Assembly (NCBI RefSeq): GCF_958350005.1
Contig: NZ_CATWFF010000087.1
Location: 1-8,750, forward strand
Direction of reading: 5' to 3'
Length of the DNA: 8,750 nt
Origin: an uncultured Megasphaera sp.
GTDB taxonomy: Bacteria > Bacillota > Negativicutes > Veillonellales > Megasphaeraceae
Positions 1 through 5,153 of the stretch are shown one piece after another. The position numbers were made by a program, and so were the translations under genes. Position 1 is the stretch's first letter, and every line of letters starts with the position of its first letter. The notes under the pieces are model-generated. The model worked only from the letters and a program-made list of their open reading frames with translations, ran no database searches and had not been told where the DNA came from.

Positions 1-89
1 GAACAAGAACATAAGGGCAATATATTTATGGTATAGTATGCTATATCATAGCCGGGATATTTTCCGGAAGGCCTGTTTGTATAGGGGAC

Positions 90-118
90 TGGAGAATTTG
101 CGGAGCCTATTATATAAT
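90..118 (+). promoter_or_regulatory. Probable sigma-A promoter for the QueG-like gene
   Basis: A perfect -10 TATAAT lies at 113-118, preceded at a 17-base spacing by TGGAGA (90-95, 4 of 6 matches to TTGACA). The predicted start of transcription is near 125, giving a leader of about 58 bases before the ATG at 183. AT-rich dyads with TATAG/CTATA half-sites lie upstream (32-45) and just downstream of the -10 (121-138). They could be operators, but their low complexity makes this uncertain. Bases 1-89 hold no recognisable gene. Confidence 0.6.
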
Positions 119-182
119 AGATATAGGGAATACTATATATGATTTTATCAGATGTTTTGGCTGCAGGAAGGATGTGTGTGCC

Positions 183-1031
183 ATGGATATATATACGAAT
201 GTGACTGAGCGGTTTGCGCAGTTTGTTTTGGACCCGGTGCGAAACTGTGTGACTGCTGCCGATGCGATCTGTCCGGAGATGGAAGGTCTCGTGCTCTGGG
301 ATGCGCCGCTGATGGCCGTTGCCAATGCTGCCGATCCTCTGTTTGCTGCTCTCCAGAATGATGCTGTCGTCGACGCCCAGTATCCGCTGCCGACGTGGTG
401 GCTGCCTGGGGCGAAGCGGGTTCTGTCTTTTTTCCTGCCCTGTGCGCCTCAGGTAGAGCAATCCAATCGGACGGACCGCCGCCGTTCGTCGCCGGAATGG
501 CTCCATGCCCGCATCGAAGGGCAGGAACGGCTCCTGGAAGCGGGAGAATTTCTATGCCAGCTCCTGCGCCAGGCCGGGTATGAAGCGGTTATGCCGGCTA
601 CAGATCCGCGGTTCCGCCTGTTTCATCCCTATGCGTCCAACTGGTCGGAGCGGCATACAGCCTATATCTGCGGCCTCGGTACTTTTGGCGCCAGCAAGGG
701 GATTATTACGCAGAAAGGCATGGCCGGGCGCCTGGGCAGCGTTATTACAACCTGCGGCGATCTGCCTGTGACGCCGCGGCCTTATCATGATGTATACGAA
801 TACTGCATTCAGTGCCGGGCCTGTGAGCGGCGCTGTCCCGTCCAGGCCATCGACCTGAGCCGCGGCCTGGACCGGGCCAAAGATCACACCCTGTGCGGCC
901 CTTATATCAGTGCCAGCGCGACGCCGCCTCAGGGACGCAGTCAGAAAGTACGCTATGGCTGCGGAAAATGCCAGGTCGGCGTGCCTTGCGCCATAAAAAA
1001 TCCCTGCCGTCCCATAAGACGACAGGGCTAG
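183..1031 (+). CDS. QueG-related double [4Fe-4S] cluster protein
   Basis: Encodes 282 residues related to the epoxyqueuosine reductase / corrinoid iron-sulfur superfamily. The C-terminal part has a classical cluster motif CX2CX2CX3CP (C208, C211, C214, C218) and a second, non-classical cysteine set (C238, C260, C263, C269, C275, including CGKCQVGVPC). The middle carries an NWSERHTAYICGLGTFG segment typical of these proteins. It is shorter than true QueG (usually about 350 or more residues) and I see no C-terminal HEAT-repeat region, so tRNA queuosine maturation is not assured; a cytoplasmic electron-transfer or corrinoid-linked reductase is equally possible. Start: the SD-like AGGAAGG (165-171) is 11 bases from ATG 183 but only 2 from an in-frame GTG at 174, so ATG 183 is preferred. 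The 3' end faces the next gene across 9 bases and contains that gene's terminator. Confidence 0.8.
   Translation: MDIYTNVTERFAQFVLDPVRNCVTAADAICPEMEGLVLWDAPLMAVANAADPLFAALQNDAVVDAQYPLPTWWLPGAKRVLSFFLPCAPQVEQSNRTDRRRSSPEWLHARIEGQERLLEAGEFLCQLLRQAGYEAVMPATDPRFRLFHPYASNWSERHTAYICGLGTFGASKGIITQKGMAGRLGSVITTCGDLPVTPRPYHDVYEYCIQCRACERRCPVQAIDLSRGLDRAKDHTLCGPYISASATPPQGRSQKVRYGCGKCQVGVPCAIKNPCRPIRRQG
994..1027 (-). terminator. Rho-independent terminator of the minus-strand exported-protein gene
   Basis: A 10-bp stem pairs 1002-1011 with 1018-1027 around a 6-base loop. Read on the minus strand it is followed by a run of seven U (complement of A at 994-1000, with one base between stem and run). The single non-Watson-Crick position (1007/1022) is a G-U pair in minus-strand RNA but a C-A mismatch in plus-strand RNA, so the structure fits termination of the minus-strand gene. 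It lies wholly inside the 3' coding end of the convergent iron-sulfur gene. Confidence 0.8.
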
Positions 1032-1040
1032 GGGGAGACG

Positions 1041-1511
1041 CTACGGCTGCGGCAGCAGTGAAATGCGATGGGCATTGATGAACAGGGTCTGTACTTGGTC
1101 AAACTGCACCGTGTCCACCTTGATTTCATAAGGCTGTCCCTGAGGCGTGTACACATTGCGCAGCGTTGCAGTCAATGTATACGTCTGGTCCCGTTTGTTG
1201 GCGTGGAGCGTCGCGTCGTATTCGTTGATCTGGCGGATCAGGCGGTTTTCCTGAAAGGCCATGGCATCTAGGGATGATGCGTATTTTTCCACGTACAGCG
1301 TACCGGTCAGGGTTTCCAGGCTGTTGGGATAATCCATGGTCTGTATGCCCTGCAGGGACTGGCGGTCTACGTAAATAATGCCGTCAGCCTGCGTGCCGAT
1401 GACGCGGTACCGTTCAGGCTGCGACAGGAGCGTAGCCGAATCCATGGCCCCGGCCACACCGGCCCAAAGAACACTGCACAGCAGGAACAGAGTGGCTGCA
1501 ATAGGTTTCAT
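1041..1511 (-). CDS. Exported protein of unknown function (156 aa)
   Basis: Not assigned to a family with confidence. The N-terminus is a clear Sec signal peptide: a lysine at residue 2, a hydrophobic core at about 4-19, and an AGA cleavage site at 20-22, so the mature protein starts near Met23. The mature part (about 134 residues) has no cysteine and no transmembrane segment. It has alternating polar and hydrophobic stretches (GIIYVDRQSL, TLTATLRNVY) suggesting a small beta-rich domain, loosely like surface-adhesin-E-type proteins; that likeness is an impression only. The SD GAGGAGG (complement of 1520-1526) is 8 bases from the ATG, making the start firm. It has its own promoter upstream and its terminator lies inside the convergent neighbour, so it appears monocistronic. 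It is divergent from the LysR gene at 1766, which could regulate it. Confidence 0.75.
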   Translation of the reverse strand: MKPIAATLFLLCSVLWAGVAGAMDSATLLSQPERYRVIGTQADGIIYVDRQSLQGIQTMDYPNSLETLTGTLYVEKYASSLDAMAFQENRLIRQINEYDATLHANKRDQTYTLTATLRNVYTPQGQPYEIKVDTVQFDQVQTLFINAHRISLLPQP

Positions 1512-1553
1512 AAGTCATTCCTCCTCGTATAGGGAAATCGAAAAGATATCGTA

Positions 1554-1562
1554 AGTATAGCA
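1554..1562 (-). promoter_or_regulatory. Extended -10 promoter for the exported-protein gene
   Basis: On the minus strand the sequence reads TGCTATACT: an extended -10 (TGn) joined to TATACT (complement of 1554-1559). The region 17 bases further upstream has no good -35, as is common for extended -10 promoters. Transcription would start near 1547, leaving a leader of about 36 bases before the ATG whose first base is 1511. Confidence 0.5.
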
Positions 1563-1653
1563 CAGGAATGGTGGACTGGCTATGGACGGCCAGCGGCGGG
1601 AATAGGAAAACTTGTGCAGCATAAAGGGGCTGCGAATTTGCTGTATCTTTTTA

Positions 1654-1682
1654 TTGCGAAAAAAGGTAAAATATCATAAAAT
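1654..1682 (+). promoter_or_regulatory. Probable promoter of the first LysR gene
   Basis: TTGCGA (1654-1659, 4 of 6 matches) and TAAAAT (1677-1682, 5 of 6) are separated by exactly 17 bases. The predicted transcription start near 1689 gives a leader of about 77 bases. A short dyad CGACC/GGTCG (1731-1742) sits just before the SD. The rest of the 1512-1765 intergenic stretch shows no gene; it serves as the divergent control region for the genes on either side. Confidence 0.6.
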
Positions 1683-1765
1683 ACTTCTATGGTAAACAAA
1701 TCACAGAAAACTGCTGAACAGCGCGCCTGGCGACCCTGGTCGGGCACGGGAAAGGATTGGTTCAT

Positions 1766-2641
1766 ATGCTAGATTTCCGCATTCATACATTTTTATGTGT
1801 GTGCCGCCACATGAACTATACAAAGGCCGCGGCGGAACTGAAGATTACGCAGCCTGCCGTTTCGCAGCATATTCGATATTTGGAACGGGAATACCAGACG
1901 AAGCTATTCGATTATACGGGAAAACACCTGGAACTGACGCCGGCCGGCCGCATTCTGCTGCACGCCGCGGCGACAGTCAGCCATGACAACGCCATGCTCA
2001 AACAGCGCCTGCATGAGCTGCAGCAGAACAGCAAATCCCTCGTATTCGGGGCAACCCATACCATTGGCGAGTTTGAAATTATCGATAAGCTGGCTGATTT
2101 TCTGCACACTCATGACGATGTGAACATTCGCATGAAAATTGCAGATACAGATCAGCTTCTCAAGGCCGTCGATGAGGGCATTATCGACTTTGCCATTGTA
2201 GAAGGCTTCTTTGAGCAGGAACAGTATGAAACACTGCTGTTTTCTTCAGAGCCCCTTCTGGCCGTATGCGGGATGACCTATGATGCGCCTGTGTCCATGA
2301 CTCTGGCCGATCTCATGAAGGAACGCATGATCATCAGGGAAAAGAGCGCCGGCACACGGGAACTGCTGGAACGCAACCTGGCCGAACACAGCCTGACTAT
2401 TACGGATTTTCCGTACCGTCACGAAGTCGGCAGCCCCCAGGCAGCCAAGGGACTGGCCTGTCGCAACTGCGGCATCGCCTTTCTGTATGGCAAGTCTGTG
2501 CGCCGCGAACTGGCCCAGGGGATTTTGCGGGAAATTAAGATTCGCGACTTTTCCGTCACCCATTCCTTCTCCTTCCTGTGGCGCAAGGGCAGCATGTACA
2601 GCACCCTGTTCCGGCAGATTTACACGCAGCTTAAGGGATAA
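1766..2641 (+). CDS. LysR-type transcriptional regulator (first of two)
   Basis: Encodes 291 residues, the usual length for a LysR-type regulator. Residues 1-60 form the winged helix-turn-helix, with the typical core AAAELKITQPAVSQHIRYLE followed by a linker helix. Residues from about 88 onward form the periplasmic-binding-protein-like effector domain (FGATHTIGEFEIIDKLADFL at its start). Start: an SD-like GGGAAAGGA (1748-1756) is 9 bases from ATG 1766; an in-frame TTG at 1757 abuts the SD and is rejected. It is divergent from the exported-protein gene, the usual arrangement for a LysR regulator and its target, although the downstream gene is also a candidate. Unusual for the family is a cysteine-rich pattern: C11 and C13 in the DNA-binding domain and a C232-X2-C235 pair late in the effector domain, which could give redox or metal sensing (inference). 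No convincing terminator follows it. Confidence 0.9.
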   Translation: MLDFRIHTFLCVCRHMNYTKAAAELKITQPAVSQHIRYLEREYQTKLFDYTGKHLELTPAGRILLHAAATVSHDNAMLKQRLHELQQNSKSLVFGATHTIGEFEIIDKLADFLHTHDDVNIRMKIADTDQLLKAVDEGIIDFAIVEGFFEQEQYETLLFSSEPLLAVCGMTYDAPVSMTLADLMKERMIIREKSAGTRELLERNLAEHSLTITDFPYRHEVGSPQAAKGLACRNCGIAFLYGKSVRRELAQGILREIKIRDFSVTHSFSFLWRKGSMYSTLFRQIYTQLKG

Positions 2642-2650
2642 CAGCGCTGA

Positions 2651-2776
2651 CAGCTCCTGACCAGTGCCGTCCTGACCGTGACGTATGCGCTGACGGTGTG
2701 GCCCCATGCTGCAGATGCAATCAACGCTTCCTATATTGATAAATGTTCTTCTTTTGACGATATGGGACTGACATGA
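2651..2776 (+). other. Possible fossil of a small secreted-protein gene
   Basis: A 41-codon open stretch bounded by TGA at 2648 and TGA at 2774-2776 translates to a signal-peptide-like sequence: LLTSAVLTVTYALTVW followed by PHAADA, which ends in an ADA cleavage-like site. Codons end mostly in C or G like the neighbouring genes. There is no ATG or SD; the only possible starts (GTG 2678, GTG 2696) lack a ribosome site and a basic N-region. It also overlaps the promoter at 2754-2782. Best read as a decayed gene start or chance. TCCTGACC occurs twice here (2655-2662, 2670-2677), and GCGCTGAC twice (2644-2651, 2687-2694). Confidence 0.2.
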
Positions 2777-2782
2777 TATAAT
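2754..2782 (+). promoter_or_regulatory. Strong promoter of the NlpC/P60 hydrolase gene
   Basis: TTGACG (2754-2759, 5 of 6 matches) and a perfect TATAAT (2777-2782) are separated by exactly 17 bases, with a TG one base before the -10 (2774-2775) forming an extended -10. This is the closest match to the sigma-A consensus in the window. The predicted transcription start is near 2789, giving a leader of about 150 bases before the ATG at 2940. Confidence 0.85.
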
Positions 2783-2813
2783 ATGAAGCATATTTTGTAT
2801 ACAACATACATAT

Positions 2814-2856
2814 GGGCTATCCAGAAGGCAGGACTGCTGTCGTTTCTGGATAGCTC
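2814..2856 (+). promoter_or_regulatory. Long stem-loop in the 5' leader of the hydrolase gene
   Basis: Bases 2814-2826 pair with 2844-2856 in a 13-bp stem (one G-U) that begins about 25 bases after the predicted transcription start. The loop region can form a further short helix (2827-2831 with 2837-2841). A second small hairpin, ATGTG-AGAA-CACAT, follows at 2862-2875. Only three U follow the main stem, so it is a poor terminator. An mRNA-stabilising or regulatory leader element is more likely. It matches no riboswitch class that I recognise. Confidence 0.5.
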
Positions 2857-2939
2857 CTTTCATGTGAGAACACATAGGAGCAGGTCTTAAGAGATACTGC
2901 GAAGAACCAGATAGTTGTAATCAGGAAAGGATGTACTAT

Positions 2940-3908
2940 ATGATTGGGAAAACAAAACTTGCCGGTCTGGTATGCTGCTTTATGATTGCGTCTGTGTCCG
3001 TAGCAGGAGCGACGTTTCATCCCGGCGACAGGGGTGCGCAGATTGCGGCTATTCAGCAGGCTTTGGTACAGAACGGCAGCGATATCGTCGTAGACGGCGA
3101 TTATGGCACAGGCACACAGGAAGCGGTGCGGATGTTTCAGGCCAGCCGGGGACTCGATGCGGACGGCATTGTCGGCGCTGCGACATATCGGGAACTTATG
3201 GGCGAAGACATGCCGGAAAACACAACCAGCCAGTTTGTGGAAAAAACGAACTTCCGCGACCAGGCTGTGGAACAATTCACCTTCCCCATGGTGACAGCGA
3301 ACAACGAAATTCGCGTCATTCAGCAGTCTCTGGCCAATCAGGGCTATAACGTGGACGTAGACGGCGTATTTGGCGTCGGCACAGAACAGGCTGTCCGCAA
3401 ATTCCAGGCCAGCCATGGACTGGAAGTAGACGGCGTCGTCGGCAAGGCGACATTTTACGAACTGACCGGACAGGTCCTGCCTGGCGGTCCTGTTCGGCGC
3501 TTTGGCAACGGCGGCTACGGCAGCCTGACGGGGACGGCCAACTCCCGCCTGGCCAAACAGCTCCTGGGCATTGCCAACCAGTATAAAGGCGTGCCTTATG
3601 TATTCGGCGGCACGACACCGTCCGGCTTTGACTGTTCCGGCTTTACGCGGTACGTATACTCTGCCGTCGGCATCAGCCTGCCGCGTATGGCAGACGAACA
3701 ATACAGCGTCGGCTCAGATGTGTCCATGTCCAATCTGGAACCAGGCGATCTGGTGTTCTTTACGACTTATGAACCAGGCATTTCTCACGTCGGCATTTAC
3801 ATCGGCAACAACCAGTTCATTAACGCCTCCAACGACGGCGTCAGCGTAGCCGATCTGAACAGCCGCTACTGGGCATCGCGGTATGTTGGTGCCAAACGGG
3901 TTATTTAA
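2940..3908 (+). CDS. Secreted NlpC/P60 cell-wall peptidase with two peptidoglycan-binding repeats
   Basis: Encodes 322 residues of a predicted gamma-D-glutamyl peptidase acting on peptidoglycan stem peptides outside the cytoplasm. Residues 1-24 are a Sec signal peptide (two lysines, hydrophobic core, AGA cleavage site). Two PG_binding_1 repeats follow: about 26-90 (VDGDYGTGTQEAVRMFQASR) and about 118-182 (VDGVFGVGTEQAVRKFQASH). A linker leads to the NlpC/P60 domain at about 200-322. Its catalytic Cys232 is in DCSGF, His283 in SHVGIYIG, and Asn295 in FINAS takes the third polar position, where many relatives have His. Start: AGGAAAGG (2923-2930) abuts an ATG at 2931 but is 9 bases from ATG 2940, which also begins a clean signal peptide. 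It is transcribed alone from a strong promoter with a long structured leader and is closed by a strong terminator. Probable role: wall remodelling or daughter-cell separation. Confidence 0.93.
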   Translation: MIGKTKLAGLVCCFMIASVSVAGATFHPGDRGAQIAAIQQALVQNGSDIVVDGDYGTGTQEAVRMFQASRGLDADGIVGAATYRELMGEDMPENTTSQFVEKTNFRDQAVEQFTFPMVTANNEIRVIQQSLANQGYNVDVDGVFGVGTEQAVRKFQASHGLEVDGVVGKATFYELTGQVLPGGPVRRFGNGGYGSLTGTANSRLAKQLLGIANQYKGVPYVFGGTTPSGFDCSGFTRYVYSAVGISLPRMADEQYSVGSDVSMSNLEPGDLVFFTTYEPGISHVGIYIGNNQFINASNDGVSVADLNSRYWASRYVGAKRVI

Positions 3909-3930
3909 GCACACCGAAGAGAAATGAAAG

Positions 3931-3981
3931 GCGTTCTCTCTGTTACGATGGCACCATCGTAGTGGAGAGAACGCTTTTTTT
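3931..3981 (+). terminator. Strong Rho-independent terminator after the hydrolase gene
   Basis: A very long hairpin: 3931-3940 pairs perfectly with 3965-3974, then three consecutive G-U wobbles (3941-3943 with 3962-3964), then a perfect 8-bp helix (3944-3951 with 3954-3961). The apex bases probably open to relieve the tiny loop. Seven T follow at 3975-3981. It insulates the hydrolase gene from the LysR promoter that begins 12 bases later. Confidence 0.95.
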
Positions 3982-3992
3982 GAGGGCTGCCG

Positions 3993-4021
3993 TTGTCAGA
4001 TGGTGTTCTTTCCGGTATGAT
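3993..4021 (+). promoter_or_regulatory. Promoter of the second LysR gene
   Basis: TTGTCA (3993-3998, 5 of 6) and TATGAT (4016-4021, 5 of 6) are separated by exactly 17 bases. Transcription would start near 4028. A weak dyad ATAGG-N9-CCTAT (4020-4038) is centred on that start, which would suit autorepression, but it is short. Confidence 0.7.
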
Positions 4022-4052
4022 AGGAATATATGACCTATGCGAAGGAGGAGTG

Positions 4053-4973
4053 ATGACGATGGAACTGCGACTGCTGCGATATTTTCTGACTGTAGCCCGG
4101 GAAGGGAATGTGACCCGCGCAGCCGATGTGCTGCATATTACGCAGCCGACTCTGAGCCGGCAGATGAACCAGCTCGAAGAAGAAACGGGCATTCCCCTGT
4201 TTACGCGGGAAGGACGACGGCTGGAACTGACAGCCGAAGGGATTTTGCTGTGCCGCCGGGCCGAGGAAATTCTGACCCTCGTCGATAAGACCGAACGGGA
4301 ACTGGCCGCCAAAGAAGGGGCCGTCGACGGCGTCGTGTCCATTTGCTGCGGCGAAATGAATGCTGTCCAGGGCATTGCCGATCTGTTCCGTACCTTTTCG
4401 GCAGCCTATCCGCAGGTTACACTGGAACTGTATGCATCCAATGCCGAACTGGCTGCTGAACGGATAGAAAACGGTCTGGCTGATCTGGCAGTTTTTCTGG
4501 AACCGGTAGACCTGACCAAGTACGAGTATATCCGCCTGCCGATTCGGGAACGGTGGGCTGTCCTGCTGCCGGCTCAGGATCCGCTGGCACAGAAAGAATA
4601 CATTACAGCAGCCGATCTGGCCGGCAAAGACCTGATCATTCCCTGGCGGGCCAATATCAAGAAAGAACTGCAGTCCTGGTCTGGCAAGTATTTCTCCCAG
4701 TTACGTATTCCTATTCAGTGCAACATGAGCACCAACGCTGCGATCCTCGTATATAAAGGCCTGGGCTACGCCTTGTGCCTGGAAGGGTCCCGGTCCTTTC
4801 TCGATGAGTCCCGCATATGCCGCCGTCCCCTGTATCCGCCTATTGAAACGGGATCTGTTCTGGCCTGGAAAAAATATACCCCCTTCAGTGTGACTGTAGA
4901 GAAATTCATCGCCCTGGCCCGGCAGTACGCTCAGAACCGCAGTACTTCCGGCAAAGGGTATGCGGCTTTGTAA
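4053..4973 (+). CDS. LysR-type transcriptional regulator (second of two)
   Basis: Encodes 306 residues. The N-terminal winged helix-turn-helix is canonical (MELRLLRYFLTVAREGN, then AADVLHITQPTLSRQMNQLE). From about residue 92 (GVVSICCGEMNAVQGIADLF) the effector-binding domain has the two-lobed LysR substrate fold, ending near ALARQYAQN. Start: AAGGAGG (4042-4048) is 4 bases from ATG 4053 and 10 from ATG 4059. The flavodoxin gene in this window uses the same 4-base spacing, so 4053 is given, but 4059 (beginning MELRLL) is equally defensible. It has its own promoter and lies directly upstream of, and in the same direction as, the efflux/redox operon, so it is the best candidate regulator of that operon. 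Sequence alone does not identify its inducer. Transcription is probably ended by the terminator at 5051-5087. Confidence 0.92.
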   Translation: MTMELRLLRYFLTVAREGNVTRAADVLHITQPTLSRQMNQLEEETGIPLFTREGRRLELTAEGILLCRRAEEILTLVDKTERELAAKEGAVDGVVSICCGEMNAVQGIADLFRTFSAAYPQVTLELYASNAELAAERIENGLADLAVFLEPVDLTKYEYIRLPIRERWAVLLPAQDPLAQKEYITAADLAGKDLIIPWRANIKKELQSWSGKYFSQLRIPIQCNMSTNAAILVYKGLGYALCLEGSRSFLDESRICRRPLYPPIETGSVLAWKKYTPFSVTVEKFIALARQYAQNRSTSGKGYAAL

Positions 4974-4986
4974 GGAAATGTGAAAA

Positions 4987-5001
4987 ATGCCTGCCAGGCA
5001 T
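4987..5001 (+). repeat. Short hairpin sharing ATGCCTGC with the downstream terminator
   Basis: ATGCCT (4987-4992) pairs with AGGCAT (4996-5001) around a 3-base loop, 14 bases after the LysR stop. The octamer ATGCCTGC at 4987-4994 recurs at 5071-5078 in the 3' arm of the terminator. CAGGCAT (4995-5001) could therefore pair either locally or with the terminator arm, a possible antiterminator arrangement. It has no U-tract, so it is not itself a terminator. Confidence 0.35.
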
Positions 5002-5024
5002 GGTGAATAGAAAAATATAAGCAT

Positions 5025-5053
5025 TAGACCAGCTGGACTGGTCTTTATATAAT
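5025..5053 (+). promoter_or_regulatory. Promoter of the MATE-flavodoxin-CMD-MFS operon
   Basis: A perfect TATAAT at 5048-5053 lies 17 bases from TAGACC (5025-5030, 4 of 6). The predicted transcription start near 5060 falls inside the terminator stem of the upstream LysR gene, so RNA begun here lacks most of the left arm of that stem and cannot form the terminator. The -35 and spacer are covered by a dyad that may be an operator. Confidence 0.55.
5026..5044. promoter_or_regulatory. Perfect dyad across the operon promoter, candidate operator
   Basis: AGACCAG (5026-5032) and CTGGTCT (5038-5044) are a perfect 7-bp inverted repeat around a 5-base centre, covering the -35 and most of the -35/-10 spacer. 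This is a usual place for a regulator binding site. It is not the standard symmetric T-N11-A LysR box. In RNA it would form a small hairpin followed by TTTA, too weak for a terminator. Confidence 0.45.
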
Positions 5054-5087
5054 GTAGGTATCTCAACGAGATGCCTGCATTTTTTTT
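5051..5087 (+). terminator. Rho-independent terminator downstream of the second LysR gene
   Basis: AATGTAGGTATCT (5051-5063) pairs with AGATGCCTGCATT (5069-5081) around a 5-base loop, followed by T at 5080-5087. The two non-canonical positions are U-G wobbles in plus-strand RNA and would be A-C mismatches on the other strand, so it acts in the plus direction. Its left arm overlaps the -10 of the next promoter at 5051-5053. Confidence 0.85.
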
Positions 5088-5129
5088 ATGAAAGCCGGCA
5101 TCGGAATACGGAAAGGAGGAATGACCTGT

Positions 5130-5153
5130 ATGGTGTCACACTATGTTTTCTGA
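5130..5153 (+). CDS. Possible minicistron overlapping the MATE start
   Basis: A strong SD, AAAGGAGG (5112-5119), is 10 bases from ATG 5130, which opens a 7-codon frame (MVSHYVF, stop TGA 5151-5153). This frame overlaps the MATE start at 5143 in another register. The frame is open back to ATG 5088 (21 codons), but that start follows a T-run without an SD. Reinitiation after the TGA, 8 bases downstream of the MATE ATG, would couple the two. It could also be a by-product of a one-base indel in the TTTT at 5146-5149 of an originally longer MATE N-terminus. No homology supports the peptide itself. Confidence 0.3.
   Translation: MVSHYVF

Noticed and set aside
1580..1765. 61-codon minus-strand frame in the divergent intergenic region
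   Set aside because: It begins at the LysR start region with no SD, covers the LysR promoter, and its translation has no recognisable pattern.
1757..1765. TTG 1757 as the first LysR start
   Set aside because: It overlaps the end of the SD. ATG 1766 is 9 bases from the SD and begins the conserved domain at the usual distance.
2754..2939. c-di-AMP (ydaO-type) riboswitch before the hydrolase gene
   Set aside because: The leader is short and lacks the conserved G-rich and A-rich joining segments of that class; only simple hairpins are seen.
2931..2939. ATG 2931 as the hydrolase start
   Set aside because: The SD-like AGGAAAGG directly abuts this codon, leaving no spacing. ATG 2940 has a 9-base spacing and begins a normal signal peptide.
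2817..3701. 294-codon open frame on the minus strand opposite the hydrolase gene
   Set aside because: It is antisense to a gene with clear signal peptide, repeats and catalytic residues. Its translation has no recognisable domain, and it arises from the codon bias of the plus-strand gene.
5026..5081. Guanidine-II (mini-ykkC) riboswitch before the MATE gene
   Set aside because: Two tandem hairpins precede an efflux gene, but neither loop is the required ACGR tetraloop, and the predicted promoter starts downstream of the first hairpin.
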